A DNA stretch of 22,521 bases, taken from positions 1-22,521 of IMG/VR virus record IMGVR_UViG_3300006637_000037; one strand, given 5' to 3'. Within the stretch, counting starts at the first letter, position 1. The number at the start of each line of letters is the position of its first letter. Shown here one piece after another: positions 7,084-14,477 of this stretch. The position numbers and the translations under genes were made by a program. Source of the stretch: a virus. Below the pieces are notes generated by a model. The model was not told where the DNA came from and did not search any database. It saw nothing but the letters and a program-made list of their open reading frames with translations.

Positions 7084-7349
7084 ACGTTGTACATCACGAC
7101 TGAACCACTTGTCAAAGTGATTGATGAGATACTCTTGCCGTTAGGTACCGATATGAATATACCCGAATAAAGGGTAACACCACTCAATCCTAATGAAGTC
7201 ATTAATGATGCACCATTCTCATCTAATATCGCAGATACAACTGCATCAGCGTTAACGACAAAGCCTTGCCAGTTACCGGTGTTTGCACTTGTGTTACTTA
7301 CTACCTTGCTGCCGGTGAACCCCGACATAAATTCTGTTGCTGAACTCAT
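7080..7349 (-). CDS. Small tail-module protein of unknown function
   Basis: An 89-residue, mostly beta protein with no charged clusters. It begins MSSATEFMSGFTG, then has WQGFVVNADAVVSAILDENG and ends with LTSGSVVMYNV. The pattern, hydrophobic beta strands separated by Ser/Thr/Gly turns, recurs in small proteins encoded between the tape measure and fibre genes of Bacteroidota phages; I know no experimental role. The ATG at 7349 follows an AT-rich leader (TATATATAAGT) in the 31-base gap after the tape measure. It is coupled by ATGA to the 45-residue gene and through it to the fibre gene, suggesting the three products act together at the tail tip or on the virion surface. Confidence 0.65.
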   Translation of the reverse strand: MSSATEFMSGFTGSKVVSNTSANTGNWQGFVVNADAVVSAILDENGASLMTSLGLSGVTLYSGIFISVPNGKSISSITLTSGSVVMYNV

Positions 7350-7380
7350 ACTTATATATAGTGTTTTTTTATTTTTGGCT

Positions 7381-9384
7381 TTATTCTACTAAACTAACCT
7401 TTTGGGTATTGCTTACCTTCGCTTGTGTTGATGTGATGTCTGACTCAACAACGTACACCTTCCTCATCTGTGTTAACTCGTTATCTGAGTTGATTACTCC
7501 ACCCAATCTTGGTGCATTTAATTGAGGTACTCCAGGTGATGATGGGACACCTCCCTTTGCACCTCCGGTTGGTGCTGGTGCTTTAATAATGTCGTATGCT
7601 CTCTTTGAGTTGGTAAGTATAGTACCGGCAAGTGCTATGTACTTTGCTATACCAGCAAGTCCACCAGTTAATACGTTGTCCGGTGTAGGTGATTGAGAGT
7701 TAGCCAATGCAGATGATAATGCCTTCGCCGTATCAGCCCCTATCTGTGCCAATGCCAATGCCTTACCTACCTTTGATTGTTGACCAGCTAACCCGATTAA
7801 TGCGTTTGCCAATCCTTGTGCTTCGTTGAATAGTCTATCCTTAACGTCTTGAACGGCTTGTTCGCGTTGAATCTCTGCTTGTTTGTTCTCCTCGTCTACT
7901 TGTGCAAGGTACTCTTGAAGTGCAACCTCCTCCTCGACTTGTTTGTTGAACGCCTCTAAGTTCTCGGCATCTACTTGAGCCAAGTATTCTTGCAATGCAA
8001 CTTGTTCCTCGACTTGCTTGTTGTGTTGCTCTTGATTAATCTTATCTATCTCAGCGTTCCTCAAGTACAATGCATCCTTATACGCTTGTGTTTCCTTGTC
8101 TAAACCTTTAACCAGGTCTTGGAACTGCCTCTCTGCTAATATGCGCCTCTTTTCATACTCATCCTTATCTATCAACTCACGTTGCCTTGCAAGGTCTTGA
8201 GCAAGTTTTAATAAAGCATCGTTGTTCTGTTTTTCAGTTTGTACTGCCTTCTCTTTATCCGCCTTTTGCTTGTCCTCAAATGATTTGTTTGATTTGCTCT
8301 TAATACCATTAGCCTTCTCAAGTTCATTTGCACTCTTAATAAGTGCTTCCGCCTCATTTTTTAAGTTAACTGATAATGCCTCTTTGTCTTTTTTGATTTT
8401 AGCAGCTCTTGTTTTATCAAGATTTTTTTCTAAATTATTAGCTGCTTGTTCTTGCTTGAAATATCCACCAGTAACATCATCAACCAACTTACCCATCAGT
8501 TTCTGACCGCTTAATACAATGTTTTCAGTTGAGCTTAGTTGCTTTTCGTTTTGTGCAGTGATAGCATCTGCTTGTGCTTGTGCTGCCTTTTCTAATAAAG
8601 CGTTTGCTAATGCTCTCTTTGCAGTTGCTTGAATATATGCCTCTGTCTTGGATACATAGTTAGCCTCTGCCTCCTCTATTGAATTAGCAACACCTAATGA
8701 ATCACCTAACGTTTCATTGTATTGGTGTAAAGCCTCCTCTTTAGATATAACTCCATCTTTGGCTAAGTCAAATGCAAGACCAACTTCATTTACTTGCTTT
8801 GTTGTTTCTGCTACGCTTTTATTGTATGTTTCTTGAGCATCATTCAACGCCTTCTGTGTTTCTTCTAAACCTTCAGCGCTATCAGCAAGGTCATCCCAAT
8901 ACTCAATCAATAAACCAACCGCAACAATCAATGTCCCTATACCAGTAGATGCTAATGCAATCTTACTTGCCTTACTAAAACCTTGTACTGATTTCGTTAA
9001 TGTGCTTTTAAATCCTTTCGCCAGGTTCTGTACTTCTGGTAAGAACTTCTTAAACCCGACTAACCCCTTAGACAATGACATTACCCCTTGCACCTTGAGG
9101 AGAGTGTTGTTTAACTCCTCAGATTGAGTGCCGAATAAACTCATTGCACCGATAGCAGCCTTGAATCCACTAACTAACGCCTTTGAGCCTTTGAATACTC
9201 CATCTACTTCAAGCTTTGCCTTCTTAGATGCATCTGCCGTCTTTGTCTGGGCTTTACTAAAGTCATCCGTTGCCTCACTTGTCGCTTCAATCGATTGAGT
9301 TAGTTGATCAAAGTCTTGTGATGCTTGTTGAACCGTGCCGTTGTCGTTAACGTCAATGTCTATGTTTACCTCTTGGTTTATCAT
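7381..9384 (-). CDS. Tail tape measure protein
   Basis: A 667-residue protein that sets tail length and helps deliver DNA. Residues 1-160 are helical and polar. A hydrophobic segment (IALASTGIGTLIVAVGLLIEY, near 144-164) may cross the host membrane. Long coiled coils rich in Ala, Glu, Lys and Gln run from about 165 to 520, followed by an Ala/Leu-rich hydrophobic region (520-610) and a Gly/Pro-rich tail. A 21-residue direct repeat (NKQVEE-VALQEYLAQVD-EN) occurs at 455-475 and 480-500. By the lambda rule of about 0.15 nm per residue the tail would be near 100 nm, if the protein is unprocessed. Its ATG overlaps the preceding stop as TAATG. The protein makes this phage a siphovirus or myovirus; no sheath gene is seen. 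Confidence 0.88.
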   Translation of the reverse strand: MINQEVNIDIDVNDNGTVQQASQDFDQLTQSIEATSEATDDFSKAQTKTADASKKAKLEVDGVFKGSKALVSGFKAAIGAMSLFGTQSEELNNTLLKVQGVMSLSKGLVGFKKFLPEVQNLAKGFKSTLTKSVQGFSKASKIALASTGIGTLIVAVGLLIEYWDDLADSAEGLEETQKALNDAQETYNKSVAETTKQVNEVGLAFDLAKDGVISKEEALHQYNETLGDSLGVANSIEEAEANYVSKTEAYIQATAKRALANALLEKAAQAQADAITAQNEKQLSSTENIVLSGQKLMGKLVDDVTGGYFKQEQAANNLEKNLDKTRAAKIKKDKEALSVNLKNEAEALIKSANELEKANGIKSKSNKSFEDKQKADKEKAVQTEKQNNDALLKLAQDLARQRELIDKDEYEKRRILAERQFQDLVKGLDKETQAYKDALYLRNAEIDKINQEQHNKQVEEQVALQEYLAQVDAENLEAFNKQVEEEVALQEYLAQVDEENKQAEIQREQAVQDVKDRLFNEAQGLANALIGLAGQQSKVGKALALAQIGADTAKALSSALANSQSPTPDNVLTGGLAGIAKYIALAGTILTNSKRAYDIIKAPAPTGGAKGGVPSSPGVPQLNAPRLGGVINSDNELTQMRKVYVVESDITSTQAKVSNTQKVSLVE
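7885..8022 (-). repeat. Two 63-base direct repeats within the tape measure gene
   Basis: Copies at 7960-8022 and 7885-7947 each encode 21 residues (NKQVEE-x-VALQEYLAQVD-x-EN), separated by 12 bases coding LEAF. The protein copies differ at two positions while the DNA differs at more, mostly synonymous, sites. The duplication is therefore not recent and the amino acid sequence has been kept. Confidence 0.8.
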
Positions 9385-12158
9385 TAGTGTCCGTGTGTTA
9401 TTATCCAGTATTGTGTGCCATCGGATACAACTTGGTCATATCCATTCTTTGCGTTGCTTGAGTGTGTGGTTGCATCGTCTATTAATATTGAACCATCTCC
9501 AGCCGTTATATCTATTTGATTGGATGCGTCTATCTTTTTAATTACATACATCTTACCGCTATTGTTAGTTGGATCGGGTAGTACTACATCGATACTCCCT
9601 CCACTTGTATCACATAGTATTAACCAATCATCATAGGTTGGTGTGTATGGGCTATCGGTGTTGTCAATAGTAACCACCTTGCCACTACCTAACCAAGTTC
9701 CGAGTACCGGTTGGTTCTCTACATACACCCTATCTGATTCGGGGATAGAGAAGTCCGTGCAACGTATAGCAGTAACGTTTTGGAAATCCCTTGATATGCC
9801 GGTGTTAGTACCACCGAGAACTGTGTTATAAATACCTTGTACGTTGTTGCCATCGCCAGTGCTTATGTTGTCATCATCTCCTTGATTGTCCCCTATGTTA
9901 ACACCTCCACTTGATGTACCCAAGAAACCACCACGCCCCTCTGTTGGGAAGTAATCTCCTTGTACACCACTACCATCATATCCACCTACCCCAACTGCAC
10001 CAGTGTTCCTTGCGAATGGTTGGTAATAAGTAGCAAGTAAGAACTCACACTCAAACACTCCATCCTCTAAAGGTGTATAGTCGGTAACCTTATTGAGCCT
10101 CCAGTATTGGTTCTCAAAGAAGTATAGGTTGTTGAACTTTAGGTTTACCCAATCATTAGGAGTGATTCGGAAGTACCCCTTAAAGATTTTAGAGTCCTTG
10201 TCGGCTATCTCGATAATAGTCTTGAAGTAGTACTCATTAACCAGGTTCTGATTGCTATACTCAAAGCCTATGTATGTCTTTGTACTTTGAGGTATACCAA
10301 AGCATAGGTCAAACTGCATATCGCTTGGATCATCGATGTGTAGAGTAACCGGATACTTAGTTGTATTAGCCGTTCCTGGTGTTTGGTTAAAGGTATAGTA
10401 TGCTGATGTAGTTGCTGCACCTCCATAGTACAACACCCTTAAGTTAGCATCGCCCTTTGGTATGTGAGAATAGTATCGAGTACCCTCTTGCATCATTATG
10501 GTAGGTGAGAAGGTTACGTCAATTAACTTTTCAGTCTTAATGAAGTCGTTGTCAATCCTTACTGTCCTATCGCCATATACTCGGTCGTATTGCTCTTTAT
10601 ATAGTTTGTTCTCCTCATCGTCTGTATCCTTGTAAGTGAACTTATAAGGGTTGCTCTGCAAGTCACCCATAGGGATGATTTGAGTCGGTTGAGAGTAATC
10701 AAGCTTAGCGGACCAGTTCACGTTGTCCCCATCATAGAAGTCATCACGAGGCACTATCCTTAACTCCTTACTATCAGTGTCCTCTATATATAGGTTGAAC
10801 ATCTTAACGAAGTTCAATAGCAAGTCCTTCTGTGTATACTCACCACTAAAGAACTGAGAGAAGTCAAGTCCATTGTTATACCCTAATAGGTTGGCTTTAG
10901 TTTCATTATAAACATAGCAGTTAGTTGTAAGTTGTTGAGTCGCTGAAACTCCTCCAGCATCTCTTGTAACACTATACTTAAACTGAACATAGTCACCATT
11001 GTTTAGGTTTCTTAACTGAACTGTACTTTGACCAGTTGTTTCTCCGTCACTAATAGATACATACATAGTGAAAGCAGATTGTCCATTAATCAATCCATCA
11101 ATCTCAATATCAATGTCACCAGATGAACCAACCCTTTCCAGTATTAAGGTGAATACATAACCAGCCGTATCAGGTGCAGTATACTTATAGGTAGTTGTAT
11201 CAAAGTTACCACCATTATCAAAGTTACCTCCGGTACTATCGTTGTTAAATGGTAATAGGTCGCCAGTGTTTAAGGTTACACCACTTGAGAATTGTGCTTG
11301 AAATAGTCTGTTGGTTGTGGTTGTCGAAGTAATACCTCCAAACTGATAGGGTAATACAAGCCGTTTAAATCGGTCTGTGTTAAAGAACGAGTCGCTTGTG
11401 TAGGTATACCCTACCGAACTAAATATCTTGTCTATAACGGTCTTGGCATACAAGCAAGGGATATGGTCATCCACTCTCCACTTATCAACGTTTGCTACAT
11501 TATGCTTGGGTAATGGTTGCATCCATACATACCCTTGACCATAGGCAAAAGAAGTAGGGCTACCATCAACGTATATCTGATTATCCCATGAGTCAATCAC
11601 ATTGGTGATGTTCATGGTGTGGTTGTACTCACTGAAATTAAGGTCGCTTAACTTAGCGTTCTCAAGTGAGGTGAATAGGTCAGCCGTCTGCCCATGTATA
11701 GTAGCGTTGTATATGATGTCCTTTGAGTCGTTAACAACTATCTCTGTCAAGCGTATGAACCCTCGTATCTGTTCCATACCATCAACCAACACCACAACGT
11801 TTGCCTTCTTGTTCGGGTTAAAGTCTGGTGCTAATTGGGAACTGCCGGTTATCTCATTACCCACCTCAAAGATGTGTGAGAATATACGGTTGTTGTTCTT
11901 AGTGCCTGGTAGTGTGATGGTCTTACTCCAATCGCTCGACCTACTCTGTGGCTCTTTGATGTCGGCAATAGAGCGTGTTATCTGAATGGTGAAGTCATCA
12001 AGCAAGTCTAACTTGGCATTTGTGTACCCTCCTCCTCCTAATGCTTCAATACCAGCCTCAAGGCACTCTAACGACTCGCATACACCTCCACCCGATAGGA
12101 CTCTTGGTGCATAGCTCTCAAATAGGTTTTTTGGAATGTCAATTATTATCTCTATCAT
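9384..12158 (-). CDS. Large tail-tip / baseplate-hub protein
   Basis: A 924-residue protein, the largest in the window. After a Gly-rich start (residues 22-45), residues 50-100 carry LLDDFTIQITRSIADI and WSKTITLPGTKNNNRIF, a signature I associate with tail-tip proteins of Bacteroidota siphophages. The middle is beta-rich, with two copies of NGGNFD in tandem (encoded around 11199-11228) and a stretch consistent with hub domains. The last 100 residues (VVLPDPTNNSGKMYVIKKID, ending YWIITHGH) resemble the C-terminal tip domain of phage fibres. It is coupled by ATGA to the previous gene and lies just before the tape measure, reversed relative to lambda, where the tape measure precedes the tip genes. 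A role in the adsorption apparatus is inferred from position and domain pattern. Confidence 0.7.
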   Translation of the reverse strand: MIEIIIDIPKNLFESYAPRVLSGGGVCESLECLEAGIEALGGGGYTNAKLDLLDDFTIQITRSIADIKEPQSRSSDWSKTITLPGTKNNNRIFSHIFEVGNEITGSSQLAPDFNPNKKANVVVLVDGMEQIRGFIRLTEIVVNDSKDIIYNATIHGQTADLFTSLENAKLSDLNFSEYNHTMNITNVIDSWDNQIYVDGSPTSFAYGQGYVWMQPLPKHNVANVDKWRVDDHIPCLYAKTVIDKIFSSVGYTYTSDSFFNTDRFKRLVLPYQFGGITSTTTTNRLFQAQFSSGVTLNTGDLLPFNNDSTGGNFDNGGNFDTTTYKYTAPDTAGYVFTLILERVGSSGDIDIEIDGLINGQSAFTMYVSISDGETTGQSTVQLRNLNNGDYVQFKYSVTRDAGGVSATQQLTTNCYVYNETKANLLGYNNGLDFSQFFSGEYTQKDLLLNFVKMFNLYIEDTDSKELRIVPRDDFYDGDNVNWSAKLDYSQPTQIIPMGDLQSNPYKFTYKDTDDEENKLYKEQYDRVYGDRTVRIDNDFIKTEKLIDVTFSPTIMMQEGTRYYSHIPKGDANLRVLYYGGAATTSAYYTFNQTPGTANTTKYPVTLHIDDPSDMQFDLCFGIPQSTKTYIGFEYSNQNLVNEYYFKTIIEIADKDSKIFKGYFRITPNDWVNLKFNNLYFFENQYWRLNKVTDYTPLEDGVFECEFLLATYYQPFARNTGAVGVGGYDGSGVQGDYFPTEGRGGFLGTSSGGVNIGDNQGDDDNISTGDGNNVQGIYNTVLGGTNTGISRDFQNVTAIRCTDFSIPESDRVYVENQPVLGTWLGSGKVVTIDNTDSPYTPTYDDWLILCDTSGGSIDVVLPDPTNNSGKMYVIKKIDASNQIDITAGDGSILIDDATTHSSNAKNGYDQVVSDGTQYWIITHGH

Positions 12159-13312
12159 AAACGCTGACTCTTGTCGGGGATAGACGTTTCAATCTCAAGT
12201 TGTAGGTTGAACACCTTGTCGTTGATGTGCTTCCTCTCCTCATATTGTGAGGTGGTTATGTTAACCGCTTTCAACGTGCCGTCATATAGCCATACTCTTG
12301 GACTCATTACCAACTCCTTTAACCATATCGCCTCTGCCTCTGTTATGTTGTTGGAGTTTAATGTTATCCTTTCGTTTGCCTCTGTGTAATAGTTGGACTT
12401 GGAGTGCGAGTCTACACCATAAGAGTACACACCACCACTTAAAGCGTATGGGTTGCTCTTATAAGACTTGCGAATGATGTCAATGGCATCTCTCCTTATC
12501 ATGTCAAATCGGAATGATTCAACGCCTCCTAACCTATTCAAGAAAAACAAATCAGTAGTGTTGTACTTACTGCATCGGTCATCAATAGTAATAGTATAAA
12601 CAGAACCAATAGCACTACCTCCACTATTCTTTGGAGTGATGGTATACGATGTCGTGCCACTTGGTATGCCTCCCGATATGTTCGATCCAATCGGTATGCG
12701 AATGACTTTATTGGTTGGGCAACTGATGTTGACACTACCAGAAGGAGAAAAACTAACAGATATAGTGTTGATTGTGCCATCGTTAAGAAGGTAGAGCCAA
12801 TCTTTTTGGTCACGATGTATACGCTTTGCATTGTTGTTTGTCAAGAACTGTGCAGTACTACCCGATGCCATCAGATAGTCGGTTAAGTCATAGTTAACCC
12901 AATCGATAGGGTTGATGTATCCATTCCATACAGTTGTACCGGTTACGCTTGTAACCCCAGTCGTTTGTACGATAGGTGATGTGGTGCCAGTGCTATACTC
13001 ATAACCAAAGTCAACTTTATAGTCATAGAACGAGTTGGTGCAACCACTTGCTGCCGTATCATTGTAGTTCCAATCATGAGTTACATAGTCCTCAAGTACC
13101 CTTGCTATGTTTACCACTCCTTCAGTAGATGATTGATAGTGTATAGGGAACTTTAAGCGTGTTATCAATGCCCCTCCACTTGTCTTGATGTCCGCTATGA
13201 ACTTGTAGTTGTAGTTTGATGAGTAACCACTTGCATCTGTAACCACATAAATGTTGTCGTTGTATGCTGGTTGATAGTTACCATTCTGATGGTTAACTGT
13301 AAGTGCTGCCAT
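12155..13312 (-). CDS. Tail structural protein (distal tail or tip component)
   Basis: A 385-residue beta-rich protein starting MAALTVNHQNGNYQPAYNDN, with a segment YKFIADIKTSGG and ending LEIETSIPDKSQRL. The C-terminal third (VESFRFDMIRRDAIDIIRKSYKS) is helical, then beta. Bacteroidota phages often carry this type of protein beside the large tip protein, and some are listed as virion structural proteins. It starts the tail transcription unit directly after the terminator at 13352-13394, with a leader TATTTATAATAA before the ATG. A TTTTG lies 20 bases upstream of that leader, giving a weak promoter candidate. It overlaps the next gene as ATGA. No enzymatic motif is seen, so the exact place in the tail is uncertain. 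Confidence 0.6.
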   Translation of the reverse strand: MAALTVNHQNGNYQPAYNDNIYVVTDASGYSSNYNYKFIADIKTSGGALITRLKFPIHYQSSTEGVVNIARVLEDYVTHDWNYNDTAASGCTNSFYDYKVDFGYEYSTGTTSPIVQTTGVTSVTGTTVWNGYINPIDWVNYDLTDYLMASGSTAQFLTNNNAKRIHRDQKDWLYLLNDGTINTISVSFSPSGSVNISCPTNKVIRIPIGSNISGGIPSGTTSYTITPKNSGGSAIGSVYTITIDDRCSKYNTTDLFFLNRLGGVESFRFDMIRRDAIDIIRKSYKSNPYALSGGVYSYGVDSHSKSNYYTEANERITLNSNNITEAEAIWLKELVMSPRVWLYDGTLKAVNITTSQYEERKHINDKVFNLQLEIETSIPDKSQRL

Positions 13313-13351
13313 TTATTATAAATAGCGTTTTAAGGATAGTGTCCCAAAATG

Positions 13352-13394
13352 AAAAAACCCCACCGAAAGGACTTGCAATTTATCCGGTAGGGTT
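13352..13394 (-). terminator. Rho-independent terminator between packaging and tail genes
   Basis: On the minus strand AACCCTACCG (13394-13385) pairs with CGGTGGGGTT (13365-13356) in a 10-bp stem with one U-G wobble, a 19-base loop and a run of six T. The odd pair is a wobble only in the minus-strand RNA, which fixes the direction. It follows the stop of the frameshifted chaperone frame by about 30 bases. Confidence 0.85.
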
Positions 13395-13415
13395 CCAACT
13401 ATTAAAATGGATATA

Positions 13416-13423
13416 CAAATATA
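13416..13423 (-). promoter_or_regulatory. Candidate Bacteroidota promoter (CTTG-N20-TATATTTG)
   Basis: TATATTTG matches TAnnTTTG exactly, and CTTG (three of four to TTTG) lies 20 bases upstream on the minus strand, close to the usual Bacteroidota spacing. It sits one base after the chaperone -1 frame stop but upstream of the terminator hairpin. Transcripts would therefore be short, unless the hairpin is read through. Confidence 0.35.
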
Positions 13424-13424
13424 C

Positions 13425-14152
13425 TTACAATAATTCATTTAAACAAGCACAAACATAACTTTCAAATCCTTTATTGGCTGCTTGGTTCAATCGCTTGTTG
13501 CGTTCCTTTGTGATAGTGGTGTGAAAGGCTAAGGTGTTAAAGAACTCCACCAATGGCATCTCCAAGATTAAGTCCCACTCTGTCCGTTTGCCTCCAGCGA
13601 GTCGGTCGATGAGCGATAACCATCCAAAAGTTCCTCCATTTCCACCCTCCTCTCCTCCAAAAAGGATAGGGTAGCGTCCAACAACTTCGGATAGAGAGCC
13701 GAAAAAAAAAGCGCATAGTTATTGAAGTCTACTGCCTTAAGGTCTTTGAAGTTCTCCACCTTCCAATCATAGTCATCCTCAATACGCTTACCCCAGAAGT
13801 TAACTCGATAGGATAGTAATGCTATGATGATATGAAGGTTATCAATGATGTCCTCTTTGGCTACCTCTTGCAACTCAATGAAGTGATGTGCTTTCATCTC
13901 CTTTGCATTGGCAACCAACTTGAAACGTCTGTTCTTGTGTTTGAATGAGAAAGTAAACTTGCTCTTGGGCATCTCGCTTAAGAACGATAGGTCAAACTCT
14001 TTGAGCTTCTTCATAGTCCATTGCTGGACCTCCTCGTATGGTATGCCCTTTATGATAGCAACTATGTGTGCTGCTCTCTCGATAGGGTTAAACGTATCGT
14101 CAATCTCTTGTATGGCTTGTAACTTGCCAATGGTTATATCATCCCAGTTCAT
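13425..14152 (-). CDS. Tail assembly chaperone, extended -1 frameshift product (GT-like)
   Basis: If ribosomes slip back one base on the T run at 13702-13710, the first 150 codons of the 194-residue chaperone join a second frame of 92 codons that is open to a TAA at 13425, giving about 242 residues. The extension begins FGSLSEVVGRYPILFGG and contains FGWLSLIDRLAGGKRTEWD and ILEMPLVEFFNTLAF, a well-formed helical domain that resembles the C-terminal part of tail chaperone T domains. It has no start codon of its own in a sensible place, and half of it lies beyond the end of the first frame. In lambda the G and GT proteins bind the tape measure and recruit tail tube protein. The frame arrangement is seen directly; the slippage is inferred. 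Confidence 0.75.
13568..14152 (-). CDS. Tail assembly chaperone, unshifted product (G-like)
   Basis: A 194-residue helical protein starting MNWDDITIGKLQAIQEIDD. It has KFTFSFKHKNRRFKLV and MKAHHFIELQEVAKED in the middle, and a Glu-rich helix after residue 165 that ends in a polar tail (SLEANGQSGT). The start (short helix, NPIERAAHIVAIIKGIPYEEV) is typical of tail chaperone proteins in Bacteroidota phages. Codons 148-150 (CTT TTT TTT) lie on the slippery run, so this is the zero-frame product. It overlaps the upstream nuclease gene by 14 bases. In the usual order such genes precede the tape measure, and here they do, with two tail genes and a terminator between. Confidence 0.78.
   Translation of the reverse strand: MNWDDITIGKLQAIQEIDDTFNPIERAAHIVAIIKGIPYEEVQQWTMKKLKEFDLSFLSEMPKSKFTFSFKHKNRRFKLVANAKEMKAHHFIELQEVAKEDIIDNLHIIIALLSYRVNFWGKRIEDDYDWKVENFKDLKAVDFNNYALFFSALYPKLLDATLSFLEERRVEMEELLDGYRSSTDSLEANGQSGT
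13702..13710 (-). promoter_or_regulatory. Programmed -1 frameshift site (run of nine T)
   Basis: The minus strand reads C followed by nine T and C. In the zero frame this is CTT TTT TTT TCG, containing the slippery heptamer T_TTT_TTT at 13709-13703. Both tRNAs can re-pair perfectly after a one-base slip. The new frame stays open for 92 codons, past the zero-frame stop. Confidence 0.75.
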
Positions 14153-14477
14153 AATCTATTATTGTTTCTTGAAACTCCTCAAAGGTACGACATACAACAT
14201 ACTTGTACCCTCTCGATTCTGCATTTGCTTGAAATAGTACTTGGTTCTCTGTTTGTTTAGTCTTAGGCAACTTCATCTCTATGAATAGTCCATTGTATCC
14301 ACCACTTGCACTCATAACGAATAGGTCCGCTACTCCACTCAACACACCCTCTCGCTTTAAGGTCACCGCTTGTCTTATATCTCGGTTGCCTCCATTAGGT
14401 ATGGCAAAGATAACGTGGAAAGGGTATTGGTACCTAAACCACTTGACACACTCTGCTTGTAAGGTTGATTCACGCAT
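14139..14477 (-). CDS. VRR-NUC domain nuclease
   Basis: A 112-residue protein from the ATG at 14477 (MRESTLQAECVKWFRYQYP); the frame is open further upstream but lies inside the terminase gene. It is a single VRR-NUC (PD-(D/E)xK superfamily) domain: an early Glu in LQAE, IPNGGNRD, GVADLFV with the catalytic Asp, and FIEMK with the Glu-x-Lys pair. Such small nucleases resolve branched DNA or act in replication and packaging; in phages they often lie beside replication or terminase genes. It overlaps the terminase by 8 bases and the chaperone by 14. Length fits a stand-alone phage form. Confidence 0.85.
   Translation of the reverse strand: MRESTLQAECVKWFRYQYPFHVIFAIPNGGNRDIRQAVTLKREGVLSGVADLFVMSASGGYNGLFIEMKLPKTKQTENQVLFQANAESRGYKYVVCRTFEEFQETIIDYELG

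Noticed and set aside
12538-12831. Hydrophobic 97-codon frame inside the tail gene, same strand
   Set aside because: It is a shifted reading of the beta-rich tail protein, with leucine and valine from out-of-frame codons; the main frame is fully open and family-like.
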